Below, one piece after another: positions 34,650 through 43,655 of a stretch of 64,000 bases of DNA. The notes below the pieces were generated by a model that saw nothing but the letters and a program-made list of their open reading frames with translations, ran no database searches and had not been told where the DNA came from. Origin of the DNA: JADJMO01 sp016794445 (GTDB taxonomy: Bacteria > Myxococcota_A > Polyangia > Polyangiales > JADJMO01); assembly GCA_016794445.1 (NCBI GenBank), contig JAEUKC010000254.1, positions 51,607 through 115,606 of the forward strand, written 5' to 3'. The first letter of the stretch is position 1, and every line of letters starts with the position of its first letter. The translations under genes were made by a program, and so were the position numbers.

Positions 34650-37376
34650 TCACGGGAAGGTCTTCGGGCACAGATCGGGGTCGAAGGTGATGGTGCCCGA
34701 CGTCGGCACGGGGATCACCGTCGAGTCGTTGTCGATGCTCGACAGGAAGGCGATGAGCTGCGCCACCTCCGTCGCCGACGGCGCGAACAGCGTCGAGAGC
34801 GACTGGTGGTGTTTCTGGAACGTGGCGCCGAACGCCTCCTCGAGGGTGCGAGCGTTGCCGCCGTGGAAGTACGGCGCGCCGGTGATCATGCCGAGGAGCG
34901 AGGGCGGGTTGAACCCGGTCGCGCCCTGGGCGAGCGTCGTCATGTCCGCGCGGACCTCCTTGAGCGGGATGCCCGTCGGGAACACGCCGCCGGTGGCGAA
35001 CGTGCCCACGTCACGCAGGACGCACTGGATCTGGTCCTGGGCGCCCGCGGTCGCCGCGTCGGGCCAGCGCAGGGTGGCCTTGCGCGCCGAGACGTTGGCG
35101 GCCGGGTTGAGCGCGGCGGGGAAGCCCGTCGGCAGCGTGTATTCCTTGGTGCGGAGCAGGCCCGCGACCGCGTTGTTGGCCTCGTTGGGGGCGTAGAACA
35201 CGCGCGAGATCGTCCAGGTGGAGCCGCCGTGGCAGGCCGCGCAGTTGTTCGCCTTGTAGAGCGCCTCGCCGGCCGTCACCTTGGCGGCGTCGAGGTTGGA
35301 GGCCTTCCTCGGCGCGCGAATGGTCTTCACGTAGCCGTCGATCTCGTCCCAGTCCTTGAGGACCGACTTGTTGCACGTGGTGTCGCCGTCGGCGCAGACA
35401 CCGGTGACGCCGGTGACCATCGAGCTCACCGCGCCGTTGAGGCCGGCCTGCGGCGTGGCGCTGGGCTTCTGGGCGCCGCTCACCGCGGTGCCGTCGAAGA
35501 TGATCCGGTCGTCGGCGCTGGCCGGCGTGCCGCTCTTCCAGACGACGGCGCCGATGCCGCCCGAGTTGCCGCGGGTGTTGAGCTCGAAGTCGTGCACCTC
35601 GTCGAAGATGCCGGTCCAGTTCAGGACGCGGCGCTTGGTCGTGTCCTTCTTGTCGCCGTAGGTGCCGTCGAGCGAGGTCGTCTGGCGGGGACCACGCGCG
35701 AAGTACCAGGTGACGTTGTCGGTGAGGCCGTCCGGGTGGCACGACTGGCACGAGTTCCAGCCCTGGCCCTTGAACGACCAGCGGCCGAGGCCGGTGGCGA
35801 AGAACTTCTGACCCTTGACGTTGCTGTCGGAGACGGTGGCCGCGGACGACGCCACGGTCGCCGAGACGGTCTGGGTGCTGAGCGCGATCACCGAGAAATT
35901 GCGGCTGTTCTCGTTGATGGCGACGGCGAACGGCTTGGTGGCGACGCCGGCGTTGGCGACCGCGATGCCCACCGGTAGGTTGCCGCTCGGCGAGAGGTTG
36001 ATGAACTTCTGCGTCGCCGCGCCGACCTCCTTGAGGCTGCCGTCGTCGTTGTACGACACGCGGAAGACCGCGTCCGAGCCGTAGGAGGTCACGTAGGCGA
36101 CCTTCGTGGTCGGGGCGAAGGCGAGGTCGGTCGGGATGAGCGGCATGCGACGGGTCGCGTCGTCGGCCACCGCGCCGTCGTCGTAGAGCTTCTGGAACGC
36201 CTTGTTGAGCAGCTGGCCCTGCGCGGGGAGCTCCTTCTTGGTGGCGGTGTCGATGACGAACACGCCGGCGTGGATCTGGGTCTTGAAGTTGGCGGTGTTG
36301 GTGGTCGTGCCGGCGATCACCGGGCCGGTCGGGCCGCGCGGCGACTCGCAGACGCTCGTGACGTACAGGCGCCCCGAGTTGAGCGCGGCCGCGGAGAGCT
36401 GGTTCGGGAAGCAGCCGGTCGTGTTGCCCGCGCTGTCCTTGAACCCGGTGTCGGTGACCGGCGCGATGGTGATGGTGCTGACGCTCGCGTCGGAGAGCTT
36501 CACCGCGTAGACGACGCCCTGGCGCGCGACGTCGAACTGGCTGTCGTCGGTCGGCAGCGCGTCGGTGCGCGCCTGCGAGAAGAACTCGGTGACGTACAGG
36601 GTCTCGTCGGAGTCGACGCTGTTGCCGTCGTTGGTGACGACGAGCGCGCGCGGGTGGGCGAGGCCGGGACGACCGGCGGTGACCGACGGGCCGAGTACGC
36701 CCGACTTGGCGAGCGCGTCGTTGAGGTCGATGGTCTTGAGGATCGAGAGGTCGCTCGCCTTGACCACCGTGACGCTGCCCTCGGCCCAGTTGGCCACGTA
36801 GAGCTCCTGGCCGGTGGGCGAGATCGCGAGGCCGGTCGGCTCGCTCCCGAGCTTGCCGCTCGCGGCGTCGAGCTTGGGCGTGGTCTTGAGGCCGGTGATC
36901 TTGCGGATCGTCTGCGTCTTGCGCGTGATGACGAAGGCGGTGTCGTCGTCGTTGCCGATCACCACGGCCCACGGCTCGGAGCCGGCGCCGAGCTCGATGT
37001 CGGCCACCTTGGTGAGCGGCGTGGCGCCGCCGAGGTCGAGCTTGGCGATCGTCACGTCGCCGGTCATGTGGTTCGCCGCGACGGAGATGGTGTCGTCCTT
37101 CGAGATGGCGATCGCGCCGCCGTTGGTCGGCGTCGTGCGTGCGGTCGGCGCCGGCGCGTCGGGCGTATCGCTGCCCGAGTCCGTGACGCTGTCCGTCGTG
37201 CCCGAGTCGGTGCTCGTCTCGGAGACCACCCCGGTGTCCGTGCCGGTGTCGTAGTCGACCGGCGGCGTGCCATCGTCACCCCCGCAGCCCACGGCCGCGA
37301 AGCCCCCACTGACCAGCGCGGCGAGCAACGCCGCGGAGCCAGCCCTAAGCCCAGTGTTCGAGAATCGGTTGCGCAT
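34650..37376 (-). CDS. Lipoprotein with beta-propeller and two c-type haem sites
   Basis: A 908-residue protein. The signal ends at FAAVGC (C31), then an Asp/Thr spacer. Residues about 85-500 form a YVTN/lactonase-type propeller (GLAISPTGQELYVANW, then VAVANAGVATKPFA). Two haem-attachment sites follow: CQSCH at 543-547 and CAACH at 712-716. The C-terminal part (LLGMITGAPYFHGGNARTLE) resembles the di-haem cytochrome c peroxidase/MauG family. Likely an outer-surface or periplasmic electron-transfer enzyme that oxidises a substrate bound by the propeller. Redox partner genes are not adjacent. Confidence 0.85.
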   Translation of the reverse strand: MRNRFSNTGLRAGSAALLAALVSGGFAAVGCGGDDGTPPVDYDTGTDTGVVSETSTDSGTTDSVTDSGSDTPDAPAPTARTTPTNGGAIAISKDDTISVAANHMTGDVTIAKLDLGGATPLTKVADIELGAGSEPWAVVIGNDDDTAFVITRKTQTIRKITGLKTTPKLDAASGKLGSEPTGLAISPTGQELYVANWAEGSVTVVKASDLSILKTIDLNDALAKSGVLGPSVTAGRPGLAHPRALVVTNDGNSVDSDETLYVTEFFSQARTDALPTDDSQFDVARQGVVYAVKLSDASVSTITIAPVTDTGFKDSAGNTTGCFPNQLSAAALNSGRLYVTSVCESPRGPTGPVIAGTTTNTANFKTQIHAGVFVIDTATKKELPAQGQLLNKAFQKLYDDGAVADDATRRMPLIPTDLAFAPTTKVAYVTSYGSDAVFRVSYNDDGSLKEVGAATQKFINLSPSGNLPVGIAVANAGVATKPFAVAINENSRNFSVIALSTQTVSATVASSAATVSDSNVKGQKFFATGLGRWSFKGQGWNSCQSCHPDGLTDNVTWYFARGPRQTTSLDGTYGDKKDTTKRRVLNWTGIFDEVHDFELNTRGNSGGIGAVVWKSGTPASADDRIIFDGTAVSGAQKPSATPQAGLNGAVSSMVTGVTGVCADGDTTCNKSVLKDWDEIDGYVKTIRAPRKASNLDAAKVTAGEALYKANNCAACHGGSTWTISRVFYAPNEANNAVAGLLRTKEYTLPTGFPAALNPAANVSARKATLRWPDAATAGAQDQIQCVLRDVGTFATGGVFPTGIPLKEVRADMTTLAQGATGFNPPSLLGMITGAPYFHGGNARTLEEAFGATFQKHHQSLSTLFAPSATEVAQLIAFLSSIDNDSTVIPVPTSGTITFDPDLCPKTFP

Positions 37377-37476
37377 GCCGAGCCTCTTCGCGAGGATCGT
37401 ACCAGCGCGGGTTGGCTCGAATTTCCCGGGTTTCTGCGCCGAGCCCGCGCCGTTTCACGAACCTTCGTGACGAGGT

Positions 37477-40400
37477 TCACGGAAGGTCGTGAAGGCGGCG
37501 GGCGAGCGCCTCGACCCGCGGCGTGACCAGGCGGAGCGCGGTGCGGACGTCGTCGGAGCGTCGACCGAAGGCGCCACTCTGCTCGCCCGCCTCGGCCTGC
37601 GCGATGCGCCCGGTGGCGACACGGAGCTGGGCGATGGCGTCCGCGGGGCGGCCCCGGGCGAGCGCCTCCTCTGCGCGCAGCACGTCGCTCGTCGCGCGGA
37701 GGGCCGACACGGCGGTACGTGACAGCTGGTCGTGCTTGGCGAGGACACGGTCGGCGCGCGCGAACCGAGCGTCGGCGTCACCGACCCGGCCCTCGAGCGC
37801 GAGCGCCGCGGCGAGGCGACCGAGCGCGAGGCCGAGGGAGCGACTGTCTCCGGTGGGGGCGAGCAGCGCCTGCGCGCGCTCGAGGTGGGCGCGCGCGAGG
37901 GGCCCGCCGGCCTCGAGCTCGCAGAAGCCCGCGTTGCCGAGCACGACGCCGAGCAGGCGCACGTCCTGGTAGGCCTCGAGGTGGGTCACGGCCTCGGCGA
38001 AGCACGCGCGGGCCTCGTCGAGCGCGTGCCGCTCCTGCTTGGCGAGCGCGAGGTTGCCCAGGGTGACCCCGCGCAGGCGCAGATCGCCGACAGAGGAGAA
38101 CAGCGCGATGGCCTCGCCGTAGAGGGACTCGGCCTCGGCGAGCGTGCCCTCGTCGTGCGCGAGGGCGCCGAGGTTGGCGAGCGCGCGGGCCTCGCCGCGC
38201 TCGTCGCCGCTCGTCGCGAGCAGCTCGGCCGCGGCCGAGTAGGCCTCCTTGGCCTCGGCGAGCGCGCCGTGCACGTGGAGCAGCACGCCGAGCTCGAGGT
38301 GCAGCGGCCCGGGGTCGGCCCCGCTGGCGAGGAGACCGCGCAGGTCGGCGAGGCCCTCCTCCGCGCGGCCGAGCGCGCCCAGCGCGCGGGCCCGGGCCTG
38401 CATCGCGGCCTGGACCGCGGGCGAGCTCGTCGAGGCGATGGCGAGGGCGCGCTCGAGGAGGGTGAGCGCGGCCGCCGCGGCGCCCCGCGAGGAGAGCACC
38501 GGCTCGATCGCGGCCGCGAGCGCGCACGCGTCGTCGCCGTCGTCGTGCTCGAGGGCGTGCTCCACCGCGGCGTGGAGATCGTCGAGCTCGCGCGCGAGCC
38601 TCTGCAACGCGACCGCGCTGCCCGTCTTCTCATGGGCGAGGCGCGCCGTCGTGCCGAGCTCGACGAAGCAGCGGCGGTGGAGCGCGCGGGTGGCCGTGAG
38701 CTCCTCGCCGACGAGCTTGTCGACGGCGAGGTCGCGCACGGCGCCGAGCATCACCAGGCGGGGCTCGCCGTCGATCTCGTGCCGGGTGAGCAGCGACTTG
38801 TGGCGCAATGCCTGGAGCAGGTCGAGCGGCCCCGGCAGCCCCGCGAGCACCGCCTCGCCCGCCTCGAGCGAGAATCCCCCCTTGAAGCAGGCGCAGCGAG
38901 CGCCGGCGCGCTGCTCCTCGGCCGAGAGCAGATCGAACGACCAGGCGACGGTGCCCTCCATCGTGCGCGCGCCGTCGGTGAGGAGGTCCTTGCGGTGGAG
39001 GCGCGCGCGCACGCCGTCGAGGCCGAGCGCGTCGACCCGGGCCGCGGCGAGCTCGAGGGCCAGCGGCACGCCGTCGAGGGCGCGACAGATGGTGCGCACG
39101 GTGGAGTGGCTCGCCTCGACGCGGGCGCGCAGCGCGAACAGGGCGGCGGCGTCGTCCTCGGGCAGCGGGCCGACCTCGATGGGCTCCGCCGTGCGGCCGC
39201 TGAGCCGCACGCGCGAGGCCACCACCACGCGGACGGTGGGGCACGCCTCGGCGAGGCGCTCGAGCACGTCGGGGAGCAGCGCGGCCACGTGCTCGGCGCG
39301 GTCGAGCAGGAGCAGCGCGTCGGGCTGGATGCGCAGCGCCGTCGTCACCGCGTCCGGGAGCTGGTCGCTGTGCGGCGCGCGCACGCCGACGGCCCGCGCG
39401 ATGGCGGCGCCGATCTCGTGGGGCTTGCGCACCGCGGAGAGGTCGACGAGCCACGCGGCGCTGGTCGGGGCCTCGCGACCGCGGAACGCCGCCTCGACGA
39501 GGAGCCGGGATTTCCCGACCCCCGGTGGCCCCCACAGCACCGCCGCCGCGCCGCGCGCGTGGGCCGCGTCGAGCCGTCCGAGCTCGGCGACGCGCCCGAT
39601 CAGCGGTCCATCGGGGCGAGGGAGCGCGCGCACCACGAGCCGCGCGAGCGCCGGGTCGGGCAGCGAGGACCGCGGGGCGACCATCGTGCCGTCGGCGAGG
39701 TGACCGAGCAGCGCGTCGAGCTCGCGCACCACCGCGAGCGCGCTCGAAGGGCGCACCTCGCGCTCGCGCGCCAGCAGCCGCTGCACGAGCGACACGATGG
39801 GGTCGGCCAGGTCCGCGCGCAGATCGGCGAGGCGCGGCGCGGGCTCGAACAGGATCTGCACCATCACCGCCATCGCGTTGTCGGCCGGGAACGCGGGCAA
39901 CCCCGCCAGCGTCTCGAAGAGCACGCACCCGAGCGAGAACAGGTCGGCGCGCGCGTCCACCTCGCGGGCGCTGCGGATCTGCTCGGGGGCCATGTACCGC
40001 GGGGTCCCCACGCGCACGCCGGTCTGGGTGAGCGACGACGAACCGTCCGCGCGGGCGACGCCGAAGTCGACGAGCTTGGCCGCCGCGAGCTCGCCGCCCG
40101 GCAGCATCACGTTGGCCGGCTTCACGTCTCGGTGCACGACGCCCGCGGCGTGCGCGATCGACAGCGCCTCGGCGAGCCGCCGGGTGAGGAGGAGCGCGTC
40201 CTGGACGCGGAGCGGTCGACCCTCGAGCCGCCCCTCGAGCGTGGGGCCGTCGATCCACTCCATGACGAGGTACGGGGCGCCATCCTCGAGCGATCCGTGC
40301 GCGACGTGGCGCACGATCGCCGGGTGGTCGAGCTGCCCGAGGATCTCGGCCTCGAGCAGGAACCGGGTGACCATCTCGGCGTCCGGCTCGCTTCGCTGCA

Positions 40401-40533
40401 CGCCGAGGACCTTCAGGGCGACCATCGCGTGGCCGTGGGCGAGATCGACCGCCCGGTGGACCACGCCCATGCCCCCCGAGCGGACGGCGTCTTCGAGGCG
40501 GAAACGCCCGCCCACGACCTCGCCCGGCTTCAT
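37477..40533 (-). CDS. Ser/Thr protein kinase fused to NB-ARC/LAL-type ATPase and TPRs
   Basis: A 1018-residue cytoplasmic signalling protein. The Hanks kinase domain (11-270) has GGMGVV, K41 in VALKVL, the catalytic HRDVKPAN (D136), DFG (156-158) and APE (182-184). A STAND-type ATPase follows: Walker A WGPPGVGKS (K341), then LLLLDRAEHV (Walker B) and GLP/GVPLALELAAARVDAL. From about 640 the protein is TPR (LERALAIASTSSPAVQA, then ALANLGALAHDEGTLAEAE, and so on). The kinase-STAND-TPR combination is frequent in myxobacteria. Stand-alone minus-strand gene, divergent from a small lipoprotein; possible partner of the sigma54 activator at 41229-42791. Confidence 0.92.
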   Translation of the reverse strand: MKPGEVVGGRFRLEDAVRSGGMGVVHRAVDLAHGHAMVALKVLGVQRSEPDAEMVTRFLLEAEILGQLDHPAIVRHVAHGSLEDGAPYLVMEWIDGPTLEGRLEGRPLRVQDALLLTRRLAEALSIAHAAGVVHRDVKPANVMLPGGELAAAKLVDFGVARADGSSSLTQTGVRVGTPRYMAPEQIRSAREVDARADLFSLGCVLFETLAGLPAFPADNAMAVMVQILFEPAPRLADLRADLADPIVSLVQRLLAREREVRPSSALAVVRELDALLGHLADGTMVAPRSSLPDPALARLVVRALPRPDGPLIGRVAELGRLDAAHARGAAAVLWGPPGVGKSRLLVEAAFRGREAPTSAAWLVDLSAVRKPHEIGAAIARAVGVRAPHSDQLPDAVTTALRIQPDALLLLDRAEHVAALLPDVLERLAEACPTVRVVVASRVRLSGRTAEPIEVGPLPEDDAAALFALRARVEASHSTVRTICRALDGVPLALELAAARVDALGLDGVRARLHRKDLLTDGARTMEGTVAWSFDLLSAEEQRAGARCACFKGGFSLEAGEAVLAGLPGPLDLLQALRHKSLLTRHEIDGEPRLVMLGAVRDLAVDKLVGEELTATRALHRRCFVELGTTARLAHEKTGSAVALQRLARELDDLHAAVEHALEHDDGDDACALAAAIEPVLSSRGAAAAALTLLERALAIASTSSPAVQAAMQARARALGALGRAEEGLADLRGLLASGADPGPLHLELGVLLHVHGALAEAKEAYSAAAELLATSGDERGEARALANLGALAHDEGTLAEAESLYGEAIALFSSVGDLRLRGVTLGNLALAKQERHALDEARACFAEAVTHLEAYQDVRLLGVVLGNAGFCELEAGGPLARAHLERAQALLAPTGDSRSLGLALGRLAAALALEGRVGDADARFARADRVLAKHDQLSRTAVSALRATSDVLRAEEALARGRPADAIAQLRVATGRIAQAEAGEQSGAFGRRSDDVRTALRLVTPRVEALARRLHDLP

Positions 40534-40614
40534 CGCGCCCTAGCCTACCGCGCGCCCCGCGGTGTGTCGCAGCGGATGCGCGGAGACGCGTTCCGGATTA
40601 GCCTGTGCGCCGCC

Positions 40615-41232
40615 ATGAACCTCCGCCCCCTCGCCCTCGGTCTCGTGTCCTCGGCGCTGTTCCTCCCGGCGTGCGGCGCCTCGAGCGACGTCGCGCTCGG
40701 CAACGACCCGGCCGTGCGGCGCGAGGCGGTGGGCGGGCTCAACGGCACCGACGGCCGCGTCGGCATCGTGCTGCAGTACGGCAAGGTGAACTTCTTCTCC
40801 TGCGGCGGGCCCTCCACGTACGCGTCGCACACCAAGTGGCTGCGGGGCGACGCCCCCGACTACGACCGCTTCTCGCTCGCCGCCGACGGCTGGTCGGTGA
40901 CCGCCGAGCGCGTCGGGGGCCACTGGTCGGGCAAGCTCCGCCGGCCGACCGACACGACCGACCTCACCTTCGACGCCTACTACGTCGACCCGTACACCTC
41001 GGCGGGGCTCTACGAGTCCACGCAGCCCGAGGGGCTCGCCGGGGTCGTCGTGTTCCAGCGCACCAAGGCCGACCCGGCCACGGCGCTCGGCTCGTTCAAG
41101 CTCGTCGGTGGCGGGTTCATGCAGGTGCTGCCGGTCCGCACGGCGCGCGAGGCCGCGGGGATCTTCGTGGAGGTGCCGTTCGCGGGCGGGACCAGGCAGT
41201 TCTACGTGCAGCAGAGCCTCGTCGCCCGCTAA
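40615..41232 (+). CDS. Predicted lipoprotein, unknown family
   Basis: A 205-residue protein from the ATG at 40615 with MNLRPLALGLVSSALFLPAC, a clear lipobox (C20). An upstream in-frame ATG at 40576 would spoil the signal. The mature part is beta-rich with no recognised motif; VGIVLQYGKVNFFSCGGPST and GLYESTQPEGLAGVVVF are distinctive. Starts divergently 81 bases from the kinase gene and overlaps the end of the sigma54 activator by four bases. May be an exported effector of the neighbouring regulators; not tested by the sequence. Confidence 0.75.
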   Translation: MNLRPLALGLVSSALFLPACGASSDVALGNDPAVRREAVGGLNGTDGRVGIVLQYGKVNFFSCGGPSTYASHTKWLRGDAPDYDRFSLAADGWSVTAERVGGHWSGKLRRPTDTTDLTFDAYYVDPYTSAGLYESTQPEGLAGVVVFQRTKADPATALGSFKLVGGGFMQVLPVRTAREAAGIFVEVPFAGGTRQFYVQQSLVAR

Positions 41233-42791
41233 CGCTTGCGCGCGTCGATCCCGAGCGCCTCGAGGCGGCTCACCAGCGTGGAGCGCGGGATCTCGAGCGC
41301 GCGCGCCACCTTCGAGATCACGCCGCCGTGCTCCGCGATCAGCGCGGCCAGCACCGAGCGCTCCGTCGACTCGAGGAGCTCCCGCTCGGCGCCGAGCGCG
41401 CGGAAGCGCATCACCGGCGTGCCCACCGGCGCCGTGCTCGTCGGCTTGCTCGTCGCGTCCACGCCGAGGTCGCGTGGGTCCACGTGGTCGACGTCGATCA
41501 CCGCCGCGCGCGGATCGCGCAGCCGCGCGCGGGAGAGGGCGCGGTGCATCACGCGCTCGAGCTGCCGCACGTTGCCGGGCCACGCGAGGTCGGCGCCGAG
41601 GAGGCGCTTGCGGAGCGCGACCGACAGCGAGGCCGAGCGCTCGGGGTCGGCGCGGCGCAGCCAGCTCTCGGCGAGCGAGGGCACGTCCTCTCGGCGGTCG
41701 CGGAGCGGGGGCAGGTGCAGCGTGACCGTGGCGAGGCGGTAGTAGAGGTCCTCGCGGAAGCGGCCCTCGGCCATCGCGGCCTCGAGGTCGCCGTTGGTCG
41801 CGGCGACGATGCGCACGTCCGCGCGCTTGGGCTCGGCGCGCTCCCACCCGAGCGGGCGATACGTGCGGAACTGGGTGAAATCCAGCAGGATCTTCTGCGC
41901 GTTCGGCGAGAGGTTGAGCACCTCGTCGAGGATGAGCGTACCGCCGTGGGCGAGCTCGACGAGCCCAACGCGCTTGCCGGTGGCGCCGGAGTACGCGCCG
42001 CGCTCGTGGCCGAAGAGCTCGGAGGTCACCGTGTTGAGATCGTCGCTCGCCCCCAGCATCGCGCGCACGATCGGGCGGCGTCGCGACGCGCTGGCGATGG
42101 CGTGGGCGAGGAGCGTCTTGCCGGTGCCGCTCGGACCGAGCACGAGGATCGAGGCCTCGGAGTCGAGGCACGAGGCCACCTCCGCGCGCACCGCGGCCAT
42201 GCTGTCGGGCCGCAGCAGATCGTCGAGGCTCGGGACGCCGGCCTCGATCTTCGTCTCGACGGCGCGCAGCGCGTCGCGCGCCGAGGCGAGCCGATCGCGC
42301 TCCACGATCACCGCGCCGAGCAGGCTCGCGGCGTCCTCGGCGAGCGCGCGGTGGAGCGACCCCACGTCCTCGTCGAACGTGCGGTAGTCCACGTAGAGCA
42401 CCCCTCCGCCGTGCATGGGCGCCGCGAGCGCCGCGAGGATCCCGAGCGAGGCCATGCTCGCCGAGCCCGCGTTCTCCTCGAGCGGTCGCACGAGCACCGA
42501 GCGCTGCTCCTTGCGCACCGTGCGCACGAGGGTGCGGCTGATCTCCTCGCGCTCCTCCGCGGTCAGCGTGCGCCGCTCGGACCCCTCGCCACCGCGCGCG
42601 TGCACCACCACCTCGCCCTCTTCGCCGAGCGGCAAGAGCAGGAGCCCGCGGTCGGCGCCCAGCGCCGAGACGACCGCGTCGAGCACGGTGTCCACCCCTG
42701 CCCCCTGGAGCATGGCCGCCGTGGCCGCGGCCACCACGGCCCGGCTGGCCTCCACGAACCTCGGGGGATCCATCACGCGGCGAATCGTCAC
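41229..42791 (-). CDS. GAF-domain sigma54-dependent activator with Fis-type HTH
   Basis: A 520-residue enhancer-binding protein. GAF-like sensor at about 20-165, AAA+ domain at about 190-415 and a C-terminal Fis-type HTH (ISKVARALEIPRSTLVSRLE). Walker A GPSGTGKT (219-226) and Walker B LILDE (286-290) are intact. The sigma54-contact loop, normally GAFTGA, reads GAYSGA (265-270). No receiver domain, so it is controlled by a small ligand or partner protein at the GAF domain. The start GTG at 42791 gives MTIRRVMDPP; an ATG at 42773 is an alternative. Divergent from bamD. Target genes are unknown. Confidence 0.92.
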   Translation of the reverse strand: MTIRRVMDPPRFVEASRAVVAAATAAMLQGAGVDTVLDAVVSALGADRGLLLLPLGEEGEVVVHARGGEGSERRTLTAEEREEISRTLVRTVRKEQRSVLVRPLEENAGSASMASLGILAALAAPMHGGGVLYVDYRTFDEDVGSLHRALAEDAASLLGAVIVERDRLASARDALRAVETKIEAGVPSLDDLLRPDSMAAVRAEVASCLDSEASILVLGPSGTGKTLLAHAIASASRRRPIVRAMLGASDDLNTVTSELFGHERGAYSGATGKRVGLVELAHGGTLILDEVLNLSPNAQKILLDFTQFRTYRPLGWERAEPKRADVRIVAATNGDLEAAMAEGRFREDLYYRLATVTLHLPPLRDRREDVPSLAESWLRRADPERSASLSVALRKRLLGADLAWPGNVRQLERVMHRALSRARLRDPRAAVIDVDHVDPRDLGVDATSKPTSTAPVGTPVMRFRALGAERELLESTERSVLAALIAEHGGVISKVARALEIPRSTLVSRLEALGIDARKR

Positions 42792-42850
42792 CCGGGGATC
42801 CTATCAGCCCCGCCCCCCACGCGGCCCCTCGTGCTAGACGGCCGGGTTCC

Positions 42851-43654
42851 ATGGCCCTCGGTCCCCGCCTGTTCCTGCTGGCGCTCTTCGCGCTGCCCGT
42901 CGCGGGCGGGGTGGGCTGCGGCCCGGACAAGCCCCAGGCGACCGGCCCCCTCAAGTACACCGAGAACGCCAAGCGCGCCTACGAAGACGCTCTCCTCGTC
43001 TACAAAGACAAGGACTACCTCGAGGCCAGCACCCGGTTCCGCGAGGTGCGCCGCAAGTTCGCCTTCTCCGAGTACGCCCCGCTGGCGCAGCTCCGGCTGG
43101 CCGACATCGAGTTCGACCAGGAGAAGTGGATCGAGTCCATCTCGGCGTACAAGGCCTTCGTCCGCGAGAACCCGAAGCACCGGGAGAGCGCCTGGGCACG
43201 CATGCGGATCGCCCGCGGCTACTACAACCAGATCAGCGACGCGCTGCTCCTGCCCGACCAGGCCGAGCGTGACCAGTCGGCCGTCAAGGAGGCCGCGCGC
43301 GAGATCCTGAGCTACGTGGAGGACTACCCGGACGGCCCCGAGGTCGCCCAGATGAAGACCCTCTACGCCGACGCGCTCGCGCGCCTCGTCGCCCACGAGC
43401 TCTACATCGCCCGCTTCTACCAGAAGAAGGGCAAGCTCGACGCCGCGCTCGCCCGCGTGAGCTACGCGGTCACCAAGTACAAGGGCTCGCGCAAGGACGT
43501 CGAGGCGCTGGTGCTGCAGGGTGAGATCCTCCTCATGCTCAAGCGCAGGAGCGAGGCCCGCGGCACGTTCCAGTACATCGTCACCAAGTATCCCAACGAC
43601 CCTCGCACCGACCAGGCCAAGAAGTACCTCGCGGAGATCGACGCGACGCACTGA
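42851..43654 (+). CDS. bamD: Outer-membrane assembly lipoprotein BamD
   Basis: BAM-complex lipoprotein that helps BamA insert beta barrels in the outer membrane. The 267-residue protein has a signal ending at GVGC (C23) and five TPR-like units, beginning YTENAKRAYEDALLVYKDKD and LEASTRFREVRRKFAFSEYA; the second unit contains FDQEKWIESISAYKAFVREN. Length and spacing fit BamD. First gene of a long co-directional run: the exonuclease gene begins two bases after its stop. Divergent from the sigma54 activator across 59 bases. Essential in most Gram-negatives. Confidence 0.93.
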   Translation: MALGPRLFLLALFALPVAGGVGCGPDKPQATGPLKYTENAKRAYEDALLVYKDKDYLEASTRFREVRRKFAFSEYAPLAQLRLADIEFDQEKWIESISAYKAFVRENPKHRESAWARMRIARGYYNQISDALLLPDQAERDQSAVKEAAREILSYVEDYPDGPEVAQMKTLYADALARLVAHELYIARFYQKKGKLDAALARVSYAVTKYKGSRKDVEALVLQGEILLMLKRRSEARGTFQYIVTKYPNDPRTDQAKKYLAEIDATH

Positions 43655-43655
43655 C

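Noticed and set aside
40576..40614. Upstream start for the lipoprotein at 40615
   Set aside because: It would put a polar stretch ahead of the signal peptide and disrupt the lipobox position.
37732..41232. Long plus-strand open frame opposite the kinase gene
   Set aside because: Only its last 205 residues, from 40615, make a protein (a lipoprotein); the rest is antisense to kinase codons.
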